The position numbers were made by a program, and so were the translations under genes. Source: Plantago ovata (taxonomy: Eukaryota; Streptophyta; Magnoliopsida; Lamiales; Plantaginaceae). From it: DNA of 64,000 bases. The stretch spans positions 10,009,745-10,073,744 of the forward strand of contig CM051456.1 of assembly GCA_028274465.1 (NCBI GenBank). The letters run 5' to 3'. Under the pieces are notes generated by a model. That model was not told the DNA's origin and did no database searches. It was given only the letters and a program-made list of their open reading frames with translations. This document shows positions 36,391 through 48,149 of the stretch, piece after piece. Position 1 is the first letter of the stretch, and every line of letters begins with the position of its first letter.

Positions 36391-38050
36391 CTAGGCCTGT
36401 TGATTGTCTTTTGATGGAGTCAAGTTAATGGCAACTGGAGTGACCTTTTTGTGTTCTTCATGAACTTTCCCATTTAGTTCACTGTTTACAACTACTTGTA
36501 TGTTGCCATTTACTTGTGTAGCAGCATTATTATTATCTTTAACCACTTCAGGCAGCTCCAGAAGCAGTCTCTTCTTCAGATTTTCTTCCTTTTCCTCTCT
36601 GTACTTTCCCCACAGAACCGCGTACAGACCAACAACAATGATAACCGAACCGATCACCCTGTTGATATACAGATTGTTCAGTTAGAACTTAGAATCAATA
36701 AAACTGTTCCATTCCTGGAAGTTAGTAGTGTTTGTTTCTTGTGTAAAGGATGAGGAAAATTACCCTCCAAGAAAGAGCTTTTCCGCTAAAATGAACGACC
36801 CCATGATTGCAACAATAATCATCATCAGAGGGCTAAAGGCGGTTGCGAAAACTGGCCCTTTCACCTTCATCACAAGTCCTTGTACATAGTATGATATGCT
36901 AGATGTCACAATTCCCTGTCCATGTCAACAAAACAAACTAGTTAGAATTTTTATTCCCTGATAAGCTATTTTGTACTAGTGTTGCGAATATGAAATCACT
37001 TACGGCATAAGCGGCAGCAAGGAGGTTCATGTCCCAGCCAATTCGCCACACAGAAAGGTCATGTTCTACAACGAAAGTGACAGCAATAGCTTGCAAAGTT
37101 CCCATGAAACACATCAAGGTTGTAAGAGACAACTGATGGTCCGTGTATGTTTTCAGTGCGTGTTTCTGCAGAATGAAGAGTGAGGCCCATGCTAGCGTCG
37201 CGATGATGAGCAGGATGCAGCCGATGAACCAGTCATGGTCACTTGTATCGCTAGATGCGCCTCCTGTGGTGTGGGATTCCCGGTTCTTGGACCAGGCTAA
37301 CTCCACAGCGGGTCCTTTGTACAAGGTCATTAACATAGCCCCTGCGACAGTTATGATTGTTCCTACCACTTTCGCTTGGTATATGACCTTCTTGATATTA
37401 ACTTTCTCCATCCGGAATATTATGGCCATGACGAATGTCAAGGCCGGTAGCATGTTGCTCATGGCGCAGGAAAATGTTGGAGATGTGAGCTTCAATCCCG
37501 CATAGTATAAGTTCTGGTCAATAACCGGCCTGATGAAGAAATGATGCACATCAGTAAAGGTGACAAAGTATTCGAAACATGCCACTATGATATCATTAAG
37601 TTCTGTTAAGCTCCCCGGAACCTACACAGGGTGGAAAGTGGAAACAGAAAGCAAATATGAGACATGAGGCAGTGGACTCACCCAAGAAGACCGAGAACAA
37701 AAATTTGTAAAAACACTTTGAATGTAATCTTCGGCTGAGCTTTCCTGTAACAAGAACACAGAAAATGGTCACATTATATGCGGAAAACGCTAAATAGATT
37801 GTCTGTCTTGTTATTTACGTAGCATTTTAACAAGTGTTATGTTATACCTTTCGAAGTAAAATGCGAAGGGGGCAATCACAGCAGTTGCAATAGCATGGCG
37901 ATAAACAACTAGAACATAGTGGCTCATGCCTCCGTTAAGGGAAATCTTGGTGATAATGTTCATCCCTGCGTAACCGAATTGCAGGGAGATCATGCCTATG
38001 TAAGGCCTGGAGTTCTTGAGGAAACTTTCACAACATGTTTCTTTCATCAT
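36391..38050 (-). CDS. WAT1-related protein (plant DMT/EamA transporter, nodulin-21 type)
   Basis: Multi-pass membrane transporter of the drug/metabolite superfamily. Relatives export auxin or amino acids from vacuoles and affect secondary walls; this one's substrate cannot be told. Five exons join in phase: 38050-37848, 37744-37682, 37529-37004, 36915-36764 and 36658-36391, giving 403 residues. Two EamA halves are visible. The first begins RPYIGMISLQFGYAGMNI and includes YRHAIATAVIAPFAF and PVIDQNLYYAGLKLTSPTF. The second begins DWFIGCILLIIATLAWAS and includes SYYVQGLVMKVKGPVFATAF and GSFILAEKLFLGG, about ten membrane helices in all. The hydrophilic C-terminal tail (KYREEKEENLKKR onward, about 75 residues, Asn- and Val-rich) is cytosolic by analogy. 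No defects are seen. A TATA box lies at 38150-38141. Confidence 0.93.
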
Positions 38051-38140
38051 TTTGGCAGAAAAGCTCAGTTTGAGACAAGAACTTGCTATTTGTTTAAAGA
38101 TAGTAGTTCTTGTTAAGAAGTGAAGAGCAGGGTTTGAACT

Positions 38141-38150
38141 TATTTATAGT
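38141..38150 (-). promoter_or_regulatory. TATA box of the WAT1-related gene
   Basis: On the minus strand ACTATAAATA lies about 90 bases upstream of the ATG at 38050, a typical plant core promoter spacing. Confidence 0.6.
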
Positions 38151-38406
38151 TGGAAATGGTTCATGTGGAATCTGATTGGAAATTCTGTTATCCATTTTCA
38201 ATTTTTTTTCTTTATAATTTGGATGCTGACGAGAAAAAATAAAGCAGATTGGATGGAAAACACGTCTCAAAACAGAACAAGGATCTGACTCATCAGCAAA
38301 TGAGAAATTTGTATTTCTTTTTAATTTTTTAAATGGTAAAGTTTCCATTGAAGAAAAATTAACCAATCCTATGGAGATAAGTTTTGGTTAAAATTGTCCG
38401 TGTGAA

Positions 38407-38422
38407 TTATTATTATTATTAC

Positions 38423-38474
<52 letters not shown>

Positions 38475-38515
38475 TATTTATTTATTTTTTATTATTATTA
38501 TTTATTTATTTTTTG
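38407..38515. repeat. (TTA)n microsatellite grading into TTTA repeats
   Basis: More than twenty TTA units, one interrupted by 'cta', followed by TTTA-type repeats and a second short TTA run. It lies about 350 bases upstream of the WAT1-related start codon. Confidence 0.95.
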
Positions 38516-39263
38516 ACAAAGCATGCAAGAAATTGTGAAAGGTTACTTGTGCTATCAACTTTAGCTAGGTGATAAAAAAGAATATTCTATTTTTTTCAAA
38601 ATGAAATAAAATATTGAGTTTAGATTCGATTGATTGCTGATTAGTTGAAGGTTTTAGCGATTAGCATGTGATAAGTTGTTAATTCTCGTGGTGTGTGTTG
38701 GATTACATTAGGAGGCAAATGCTTGGATGGTGTTTGAAGATGAATATGTATGAGTAAAGTATAGAGGAAGGTACCATTTGAGATTCCTTATAAAATATTC
38801 ATATAATTGTATGTCTTAATACAGCATATTGCTATAATTTTAATGGGAATATTAATTTACCATGTAAGTTTAAGTCGAAATCAAAGAAAATTATTAACTA
38901 ATCTATGTTACTCCATTATAATAAATGTAATGATCGATCTTTTTGCACATCTACTTCAGTAACCCAACTCCTTACCGCTTCACCACCTTATAACTCGTAA
39001 TGATCGATCTAAATTATAAGTTATATATTTGAGCCATAGGACAATTGTCCCAAACATACAACATATAGCTCATTCAACAATATCCAAAAGAAAGGAAGTT
39101 TGGTCATCAATTAAGCTTGAATTGAAGGAGCTACCACGCTTTGCGAAGCCGTCTATAACCTCGTTCTCTTCCATGTAGACAAAGACTATATGTACCTCTT
39201 CTTATTGTTCCATCATACTCCAAATATCAGTTAGCTGATCTTGGTGTGCTCACATCCTGGCTA

Positions 39264-40110
39264 GGGGTGTTAACGAATCGAGCTGATCGTGATAAAGATC
39301 GGTCAAAGCTCGAATCGTGATCAAGATCGGTCAATGCGAGCTTGATCAAGCCCGCGATCATGATCGACTCATTTAGATCATGAATCGGTCACCTTGAAGA
39401 AATGATCGAAGCTAACGATCAGCTCGCGGTCCATAATTAATTTAATTTAATTTAATTTAATTTTATTATTATTATTATTATGATTATATATACTTCCTCC
39501 ATTTCATTAAAAAGTTCCTAAATTTCCATTTTGGGCGTTCTTTTACAAAGTTCCTAACCCACCCACTTACCAATTTTTTATAATTTCTTTCTCATTCTTT
39601 ATCACCACTTTATCAATATCTTTCATACTTTATCACCCAATTACAATATAATACTCATACAAATCAATTCTTCAATATTATTCCTTAAAACGTGTATTTT
39701 TTTTCCACTTAGGAACCTACTAATAAAATGGAGAAAGTATATATCTATCTTAACCCTAAATCATAATTTACACTTCCATTTACACTACCATTTGTGGAAC
39801 ATACTTGTAACATTATTGAATGGTTTTTATACGAATGTGTCCCACAGCTTTCAAATCTATCTTATGTACTTTGAATTTATGTTAGTCTTACTTTTTGTAG
39901 TGTTTGTAATAGATTTTATTTATGATTCATAAATTACATAGTAAAAGAGCTAATTTTCGTGCTTTAACGAGTCGAGCGATCGCGATCAATGTGATCATTT
40001 GACGAGTCGATGATCACAATCACAATTTTGTGAAGCTCGACGATCACGATCAACCTTATATTTCTGACGACCATTAATTGATAGAGCCAACGATCAGATA
40101 GAATAGGTTC
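39264..40110. mobile_element. GATC-dense DNA-transposon remnant, possibly hAT type, with a nested MITE
   Basis: The left part 39264-39434 opens with ctaggggtgttaacgaatcg and is crowded with gatc and cgatc words. The right part 39958-40105 carries related words in both orientations (gagtcgagcgatcgcgatc, gctcgacgatcacgatc). The taggggtg end recalls hAT termini, but I could not confirm inverted repeats or an 8-base duplication. The centre is AT-rich and holds the MITE at 39491-39739. Confidence 0.35.
39491..39739. mobile_element. Stowaway-like MITE
   Basis: Starts TACTTCCTCCATTTCATTA and ends TAATAAAATGGAGAAAGTA, complementary with two mismatches. It shares its terminus with the copy in MAP65 intron 4. 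No ORF. Confidence 0.7.
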
Positions 40111-40303
40111 GTTAGGTCCTGCAAACACAATTGTAAACAAAGCAAATCAGTTTTTGTATTATAAGTTTTGATATGTTCATCTGATTTTGCCACCGTAAGT
40201 CATGTTGTTAGTGCAACAAATTATCCCATAATTTCCGAGCGCGCTTGCTTGGATACTCGAACCCTCCATATTCTCGATGACTAATCCTATCTTGCAAAGT
40301 CGG

Positions 40304-40646
40304 TGTCATTCACAACGGAACCATCATTGTTGAAGGTTAGGAAACCATTAGGTTTTTTTTTTTTTTTTTTTTCAGGTCAGGAGTATCATTATTCAGAAGA
40401 CGGGCTAGTTTTTTCTGTTAAATTTCACATATTGTGTGATTTGTACAATAAAATACAGTATGAATGTGATGTCATTCACAACGGAACCATCATTGTTGAA
40501 GGTTAGGAAACCATTAGGTTTTTTTTTTCTTTTTTTTTTTTTTTTTTCAGGTCAGGAGTATCATTATTCAGAAGACGGGCTAGTTTTTTCTGTTAAGTTT
40601 CACATATTGTGTGATTTGTACAATAAAATACAGTGTGAATGTGATT
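40304..40646. repeat. Tandem duplication of a segment of about 167 bases
   Basis: The block that starts gtcattcacaacggaaccat, runs through a long T tract and tcaggtcaggagtatcatta, and ends acagtatgaatgtgat occurs twice in a row (40304-40470 and 40471-40646). The copies differ by two or three bases and by the T-tract length, so the duplication is recent. Confidence 0.9.
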
Positions 40647-40722
40647 TTCCTCCTATAAATTTCAATTACAATATTTACTCAGTGTTGGAAAATTAAAGTA
40701 TAAAAAATTATAATAAAAATTA

Positions 40723-41637
40723 GGGTAAATTACATCCACCCCCCTTGTTGGAGACCCTAATTACGGATCCTCCCTCTCTAGTTTAACAATTACATGTAGC
40801 CCCAGAGACCGGAAAAAAGTTGACTTCGCCATTATTCACTTTTAGATTTTCTCCGGCCAAACAAGGCCTTAGGTATTTAAAATTTATTTTTCCTTTTCTT
40901 CTTTTTTAAATCTTTTCTCTTTTCTTATTTTTTTATCTTTTCTTTTTTATTCCACCATCTTCTTCTTCGGAGCTGGATACACCAGACTGACCCTTTTCTT
41001 TTCCGGCCGATACCTATCGGAGCTGGATACAACGGACTGGAGCTTTTTAACAGCTCCGACAGGAGCTGCAAAACAGCTCCAGTCCAGAGCTGTTACAGCT
41101 CCGAGCGGAGCTGTAAAACAGCTGACGGGAGCTGCAAAACAGCTCCTGTCCGGAGCTGTTACAGCTCCGATCGGAGCTGTAAAACAGCTCCGGCGAGAGC
41201 TGGATACAGCTCCGATCGGAGCTGTAAAAGCTCTGATGAGAGCTTCTTTTTTTATGTTTTTTTATTTTTAAATACGTTTTGGGGTTGTTTTGAAAGAAAA
41301 CCTTAATCTGGGGTTATTTTATAATTATTATTTGTTCATTTTAAAGTTTATATAATTTTTATGGTTAATTTGAAATAAATTTAAGTTAATTTTGTAAAAT
41401 AAAATAGTTTAGAGGTAAATGTGTAAATAATGAAAATTTAAGGTGTTTGTCTCAGGTCAAAATCTGAAATTCCGGCAGGGTTAAATTTGTAACTTCCAGC
41501 TCTTAATTCGAAAAAAGTCAAGTTCGTGGGTCTATCTGTAATTGTTTTTGTCTAACATTGGGCTACATGTAATTGTTCAACTAAGAGGGCAAGATCTGTT
41601 ATTAACCAAACTAACAAGGGGTAGATGCAAATTGCCC
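40723..41637. mobile_element. Mutator-like MITE with long TIRs, hairpin core and 9-bp target duplication
   Basis: The 915-base element is bounded by a perfect 9-base target duplication, TAAAAATTA, at 40714-40722 and 41638-41646, the size made by Mutator-type transposases. The left terminus GGGTAAATTACATCCACCCC and the complement of the right terminus (GGGCAATTTGCATCTACCCC) form inverted repeats that remain recognisable for about 80 bases, to ACAATTACATGTAGCCC. The core at 40970-41250 is GC-rich and built of GAGCTG/CAGCTC words that include the perfect palindrome CAGCTCCGATCGGAGCTG at 41162-41179. There is no transposase ORF. Confidence 0.85.
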
Positions 41638-41646
41638 TAAAAATTA

Positions 41647-42703
41647 TAAACTTAAGAGACAAATCGCACACGGCGCATACAAATTCAACTTTATCCAATC
41701 CTTCGCGCAAAACAATGTGCAACTTAGCATGCTAGCTACTACTATAATAAATAGCTTAATGTACAAGACACCATAAAATAGCTCATAGAACCTTGAAAAG
41801 TCCATCACATTAAAATCTCATGCTACTGGTGTTTAGAATCTTAAAACCATAAAAATAATCAAACTATTTAAAGTTTTTAAGGGTGAAAGTTAAACCACCC
41901 ACTTTTTAAATTATTTAATTCACACACACTCACAGTTCTTATTCTTGGCATTGTGATATTATTATCATTAATCTAGCTAGCTCGATAAAATTGTTTCTTT
42001 TTGGGTATTGTCAATTATTAGTTCTTAAAAATGGGTATTTACTCACTTCACCCTATGTTACGTTCATTAATATCATCAGCAATATTCTTTTAAAAAGTTA
42101 AAACGAATTCAGAATAAATCCAAACATCTTTTTAGATCTCAACTTTGCTCGAAAAGAAATAACTTTACAAACTTGTACACACACTATACAAAACCTAATA
42201 CGAACTGAATCAGTAAAATACAAACACGTTTAGAAATAGATTACTCAACACACATGCATCATCCAAATTAGATGGATGAACAGAAATTAAGAATGAATCT
42301 AATTGTAGCATAATAATTAGGAGCTCAAAGTTGCAAACATGGTAGTAACAAAGTGGACCACTAACCACTAAAATGGACGTCTAATCATCCCCAATATTTC
42401 ATGTTATGTTCACTTATTACTCCACAATCCCAAAAGCTATTGCAGTTTCGTATCATTCTTGCACCCCATTTGCGCGCAGCACCACCTTTTTCTTGACAAA
42501 TCGACTACACTTTCTAAATTGTCCGCAACAAATATTATTAGTGGTTTGTTTGGGAGTTCGCTTATTCAGAGAGCCACTATATAAATAATGCCGAGAATTT
42601 AAAGAAATTGTGAAACGAGAGTTACGTAATCAAGGAGTGTGCACGCTAGCTTTAACATATTATGAAATCTAAAACCAAAATTTTTTGATTTTACGCTTAA
42701 CGC
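41647..42703. other. Intergenic; nothing recognised
   Basis: AT-rich DNA without ORFs of note, inverted repeats or simple repeats that I could support. Confidence 0.5.
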
Positions 42704-42717
42704 GGGCCGGTTTCGCA

Positions 42718-42870
42718 CCAATGAGGTCTAGCTCAATTGGTTAGACTGAGGTGTCATGATACTAGAGGTCATAAGTTGAATTCTCGCCAAGTGCGGGATT
42801 ATTTATAATTTATTACTAGCTTTGTAATGCTACTTGTGAAATTGTAATGGTTCGATTATTAAAAAAAAAA
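42718..42870 (+). mobile_element. tRNA-derived SINE with target duplication
   Basis: A 153-base insertion. It has a Pol III A box (tctagctcaattggttaga) and, about 30 bases on, a B box-like ggtcataagttgaattc, then a non-tRNA body ending in a run of ten A. It is flanked by 14-base direct repeats, GGGCCGGTTTCGCA at 42704-42717 and GGGCCCGTTTCGCA at 42871-42884, with one mismatch. The tRNA-like head, A tail and long target duplication together identify a SINE. Confidence 0.88.
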
Positions 42871-42884
42871 GGGCCCGTTTCGCA

Positions 42885-44384
42885 TGAGTGCAAAAGAAAG
42901 CATGATTTCACAACTTGTTGAGTGTAAAAATCATTTTTGTACTCGTACAATATATTTATCTTTAACAAAGGTGGTATGGAGAGAGTAGCAAAAAGAAACG
43001 TAGTCGGCAAACTGATCATGATCATGATTTGGAAATTGAATTTGATGAAGCTAGCTGGGTAGTTTGTGGAATGTAAAAACGTTTGTATGTTCAAACACGA
43101 AACATACATATATGACACACTAATCAATAAAGTAAAACTTTATACTCCTCCTTTTCTTGAAAAAAATTATGTACGTTTGATTTGTATCGGAGTTTTAGTA
43201 TGTTTGTATAATGAGTATAGTGTGTTGGTTTAGTAGCAGTATCCACAATAAAATCGTGAGATAATAATTTATCAAAAATAAAAACGTATATAATAAAAAT
43301 ACGGATAAAAATAAAATACGCATAAAATTAAATAAAATGAGATATATACGTAGACATGCATGTTAATTTGTAAATGAAATAGCGGATTAATTAGGCAAAT
43401 TAAAGAGAATCGTTCAGGCAAAATTTACAGCGAAACAACTCTAACATTACCGTTGAAAAGTACTCAAATTCTTGAAAACTTTTCTTTTCTCTTTTCTTTT
43501 TAGCTGTAGCCTCCAGTCTGCCGGGTTCCCAACATTAAAAAAAAACATTAATTTTACGATAATATTACAAATTTATTACCACACTTCACTTTAACAACTA
43601 CTCCCTAGTCCCTACATTTAGGCCCAAACTTATTTATTTTTCCGGTATGATTTGAAATTCATATAAAGTCAAACCAGACTTTGAAAAAGTTAACAATAAC
43701 AAATGAAAAGCTTGACCGTGTATTGGAGTAGTATATTTTCAATTAAAATATAACATATCCCACTAACGTTTTCATTTACTTTATTATTTAAATGTCATTT
43801 TTTAATTGTGCGTTAACGTGCGTTAACCATTCTGTTGGGTAATTTTTTTTTTTCTGAGACGGAGTAAATAGTAGAGACTAGAGAGTGCTATCCCAACCCA
43901 CGGGTCGGCACTTCAATTCTACTTTTGTTATCTTGTACGTCACATTGTTTTGGGTTTAATGAATTTTTTTTTTCTCAAAAGAAAAAATTCTACTTTTGTT
44001 ACTTTTGTTATGTTAGATAAATGTAAGTGTCTAATGCCTGCAATGTGATAAGTTGTTTGTTTATTTATGTGCCGAATTTTCGATGGAGCTGGTGTCTTTT
44101 CAGTTTTCACCATTTCAATCTTTATTTAAGTTGTTTCTTCTAGTACTACTGTTTTTATCGGGTTGCGTCTTTGATTATTTAGTGTTTTCTTCGTAGGAAA
44201 CGCATTGATCGATCGATGATGTCAATTAATTACCAACTTACAAGGTGTTTGGAGCAATTTTAATTGGATGGAGACTTAGTATATGTCGGATTACGTATTT
44301 ACGTGCGTCGAGTAGATTTAATCGGAAGAGTAACTTATTACTACTACTACTATTTTACAAGTGAATCTCATGAAAATTTGCAAT
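42885..44384. other. Intergenic with a probable decayed MITE at 43597-43868
   Basis: ctactccctagtccctacat at 43597 and gagacggagtaaatag near 43857 are roughly complementary ends typical of Stowaway-like MITEs, with AT-rich interior. The rest holds no feature I can support; an ACT repeat is at 44339-44352. Confidence 0.35.
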
Positions 44385-44389
44385 ATCAC

Positions 44390-45944
44390 TGTATATACCT
44401 AAAATTTAATAATTATTGGTGTTTAGGATTTTTTGTAATTAGAGATAATTATCACGAAAATAAGTGATATTATTTAGAAGATAAGGAGAATCATATCATA
44501 TCTCTAAATATATGATTTAGCTTGCTCACTAAGTCACCACTAACCTATAAATATGAGATGGTGACTAGAGCTAGATAGTTAGAGATGGAGTCACAAACGA
44601 CTTCATCAAACTCCCTACAACCAAATTGTAGGTATACACCAAATCCAAACACCTACTACCAAATTGTAGGTTGATTAGAGCTAGATAGTTAGAGATGGAG
44701 TCACAAACGACTTCATCAAACTCCCTACAACCAAATTGTAGGTATACACCAAATCCAAACACCTACTACCAAATTGTAGGTTAGATTTAAACTCGAAACA
44801 AGTCATTCAACCCCGGTAATCCAGTTCATATCTATTGGAGAGAGGAATCAAGAGATCAACGAAAATTGTAACCCACAAAAGTTATGAATAAATTCTTGTT
44901 CCATGTTTTTTTTTCCTTCTTTTTATGTTTATTTGCAGGTTATAAAAATCCATGGTTAACAAATTGGCACGCCCAGTGGGACGATTTTCGCTCTTCATCT
45001 CCTCCCTCTCAAGATCTAAGTTCGTAGAATTTCATGGGGCATGCTAAAACACCCTTGGGGGCATGCCAAATCAAGCATCAAGTTCTACCGGATCCAAATC
45101 AAGGAAGGAATACGGAAAAGTGAGAGTCTCAATGGGAGAAGATCGCATGAGCCAAGATCACGTGCATGAGGTCTAGATAGTCCAAGCCAAACTTGCTTCC
45201 AAGTATCAAGAAAATGCCGGAGTGATGACCAAGGAAAAGATGAAGTGTACGTGTTCATGTGCGCATTAAATCCATCAAGTGTTGAAAAATTAATAGTACA
45301 TCAAGCTTGGATCAGCTCGAATGGTCTTATTTTGGTGGTGATATCTTTTGGGGATGCTGCTGATTCCATGAGCATGTTAAATTACTTTCGGGGGCATGCC
45401 ACATCAATTTCGAGTTCGATATTAAGATTTCGAGACAAGTTGCAACCGCCATCAAGTCTCTACAACTCGTCTCGAGGGGTATTTGTAGACACCTAAAATT
45501 TGATAATTATTGGTGTTTAGGATTCTTTGTAATTATAGATAATTATGACGAAAATAAAGTGATATTATTTAGAAGATAAGGAGAATCATATCAATTCCCT
45601 AAAGATATGATTTAGCTTGCTCCCAAAGTCACCACTCACCTATAAATATGAGATGTTGATTAGAGCTAGAAGTTAGAGATGGAGTCACAAACGACTTCAT
45701 CAAACTCCCTACTACCAAATTGTAGGTTAAACTCGAAACAAAACCCCTACAACCAAATTGTAGGTTTAGATCCAAATCCGGAACAAGTCATTTGACCCCG
45801 GTAATCAAGTTCATACCCTTAGAGAGAGGAATCAATAGATCCACGGAAGTTGTAACCCACAAAAGTTATGAATAAATTCTTGTTCCATGTTTTTTTTCCT
45901 TCTTTTTATGTTTATTTGCAGGTTATAAAAATCCATGGTTAACA
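44390..45944 (+). mobile_element. Non-autonomous LTR retrotransposon (TRIM/LARD-like), complete
   Basis: The 5' LTR is 44390-44961 and the 3' LTR 45484-45944; both end catggttaaca, and the 3' LTR begins TGTAGACACC, a start common in Ty3-type LTRs. A perfect 5-base target duplication, ATCAC, flanks the element at 44385-44389 and 45945-45949. A primer-binding-like site, ATTGGCACGCCCAGTGGGAC, follows the 5' LTR, and a purine-rich ctcgaggggtattt precedes the 3' LTR. The 522-base interior has no gag or pol; it carries three gggggcatgcc-type words. The 5' LTR is longer because of a 110-base internal tandem duplication. Confidence 0.87.
44566..44785. repeat. 110-base tandem duplication inside the 5' LTR with repeated CCTAC...GTAGG motifs
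   Basis: The unit from tagagctagatagttagag to caaattgtaggttgat occurs at 44566-44675 and again from 44676. Each unit holds two near-palindromes of the type CCTACAACCAAATTGTAGG. The 3' LTR has a single unit, so the duplication arose after insertion or during reverse transcription. Confidence 0.85.
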
Positions 45945-46129
45945 ATCACTTATATGCATAACGTACGTAAACTTAACTTGAAACACTAGTTTAAGTTGAT
46001 ATATAACTCATGAATTCTCAACTGTTGGAGTAGGGAGGTTAGTGTTCAAACTCCGACAAAAGTACTAGTTTACTACAAACTATATAAAGTGGTTAAGAAA
46101 TAGTATAGCAATAGGAACGGAATAGTGAT

Positions 46130-46640
46130 GCAGCGGATATACGTAGTAGCAGGAAGAATTATTATTTTGTGAGGAAACCTCGTTTTTTTATTAATCAAAG
46201 CAAAACTGAATAACAAATAAAGCTATTAGTCTCTATATATAGAAGACTAAAACGAATACGAAACTAGCTAGGAATTGAAACTCTAATTCTAAAAGAACTT
46301 GACAATATTGAAACTAACTAGGAATTGAAATCTAATCCTAAAAGAACTTGAAATATAAACTACGGAAAACAGTAAAACTGTGTTTTCACGTCGTTCTGGA
46401 GCTGCCGACCAAATTTCGTCGAATTATGAGAACGTTGAAATTTTGTCTGTTTCTGCTTGAATTGAACCACATCAAATAGAGCACGATCCATGGTGGTGAC
46501 GGAGTTATAAGATTGGTTTAAGTGTGGAGAAATAATATGGTTTAGGATGTTTGTATAATACTAGTGTAGGAGTAGTTGTAACATTTGTCGTTTATAAAAA
46601 AAAAGGAATAGAGTACGATATAGATTAGACTTTAAAAAAA
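46130..46640. repeat. Direct repeats of about 50 bases in a possible LTR remnant
   Basis: gaaactagctaggaattgaa, a ctaattctaaaagaacttga block, and then the same block again (46261-46360) form two adjacent copies. The surrounding DNA (gtctctatatatagaagac) is LTR-like but has no second LTR, so the identity is left open. Confidence 0.4.
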
Positions 46641-47062
46641 TAAAAAATTAAGAGAAATGCTCGAGAACAAATACAAAGATGAGCGACATCAACAGCTCTA
46701 CCCAGCTTAGCCAATATTCAATAATGGTTTAGGTACAAACTATACATGTTCGATTGGATGTAATTTCTTGAGCATTTATGATGCTCGACCCATCATATTT
46801 TCTTATCAAAAAATAATTTACCGCTTACACACGCCAAAAAATAAAAAACAAAAAAAAGCGCTTAAAACATAATCTAGAGCCCTTAGCTTATCTAAATTTT
46901 GCCTGGCATTTAACTTAGATGCGAGTTTATTTAGATATGTTGGACAATATCTTCTTAGTCTCAGGTTCAAACCCTATCGGTGAGTCGATCCTGTCGCAAT
47001 GTGCACCCAAAAAATGTTGCGGCGGATTCCCGACGTCATTAAGAAAAAAGAAAAAGGAAAGA

Positions 47063-47465
47063 TTTGTTCCATTACAACTCAAAGACCTGCTGATAAACTT
47101 TACATGTAGATTTATTCAAGCAGCACCAGGTTATGTGGGAATATGTTCTAATAACATGGCTGAATTGGTGGCCTTAAAACAAGGGCTACTGATGGCAAGA
47201 AAATTATCTTTTACTCGGCTTTTTATCCAAATTGACTCTATGTTTGATCTAAATGCTTGTAAGAGATGCTATGTGATCGACTGCAATGGTAGCCTCTTAG
47301 AGAGATCCTAATTCTACTACATCAAATGGAAGAAGTTAATATTCGGCATATATTTAGGGAATCTAATCAAGCTATGGATGCTTTGGCGAGACATGGAAGC
47401 GAAGGGCCGGTTGACAGGAATGTGACATGTAAGCAACAAGTACAACACGATCCAAGTGTCTTGAA
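47063..47465 (+). pseudogene. Degraded RNase H-like domain of a plant LINE or domesticated RT gene
   Basis: One frame reads NMAELVALKQGLLMARKLSF followed by RLFIQIDSMFDL; after a frame change near 47310 another reads MEEVNIRHIFRESNQAMDAL and ARHGSE. Together these are the middle and end of the RVT_3/RNase H fold common in plant LINEs and their host-gene relatives. The reverse transcriptase is absent and the frame is broken, so this is a fragment. Confidence 0.75.
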
Positions 47466-47794
47466 TTTTCACTCTTTTAGTACAAGACATGTGAGTAATT
47501 ATATGTTTGGGACATTGCTCCGAATTGGTCGGAATATTTTGTATGTAATGATGTAACGAACTCATATCCGAGACTTACTAGAAGCTAAGGAACGTTGTAC
47601 TTTCCATATTTGATTAATGTAGCTACTATTTCCTAATTAAAAAGTAAATCTTAAATACATAAAGTTTCACTTCAACTTTCCCAAATACTTGAGAGATGGA
47701 ATCTGATGATATGTAAATATGTCCCTGAAACTAAGTTATTAAAGGCACCAGTACCAGCTCAGGGCCTGTCCGATTAGTTGGTCTCCAGGACCAC

Positions 47795-47985
47795 TTAAGG
47801 TCTCATCCTGCTTGATCAGTTAATCCTAATTGATAAGTTTGTCCTACTAGATTGGTTGATCCTACTTTATAGTCTTGTCCTACTGATTGGTTGGACTTGG
47901 TCCTACTTGATAGACTTGTCCTACCGGAAATATTTGTCCTACTTGATGGGTTTGTCCTATAATAGGTTGGTCTTATGATGATCCT
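47795..47985. repeat. Degenerate minisatellite, cttgtcctact-gat-ggtt units
   Basis: About eight imperfect units of 20-25 bases, each holding tgtcctac or gatcctac followed by tgat or tagat and ggtt. Unit length drifts, as expected for an old array. Confidence 0.7.
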
Positions 47986-48149
47986 CAGTACTGGTTGAGG
48001 GCCCATCGACCCCGCCCAACATGCAGCCCCATGTGCTTTTAGGCCCAACCCACTACCTAATTGAGTCAAACTCATTAACGGCCCATGAGTTACTTGATAC
48101 GTGTGTCTCAATTTGGAGCGGACACTTGGCGGCGATCTAGAAGTCAAAA

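Noticed and set aside
38384..38572. Poly-tyrosine open frame
   Set aside because: Translation of the (TTA)n microsatellite.
46930..47000. ggttcaaaccc near 46961 as a tRNA gene or SINE B box
   Set aside because: No A box at the right distance and no cloverleaf or A tail could be drawn; left unannotated.
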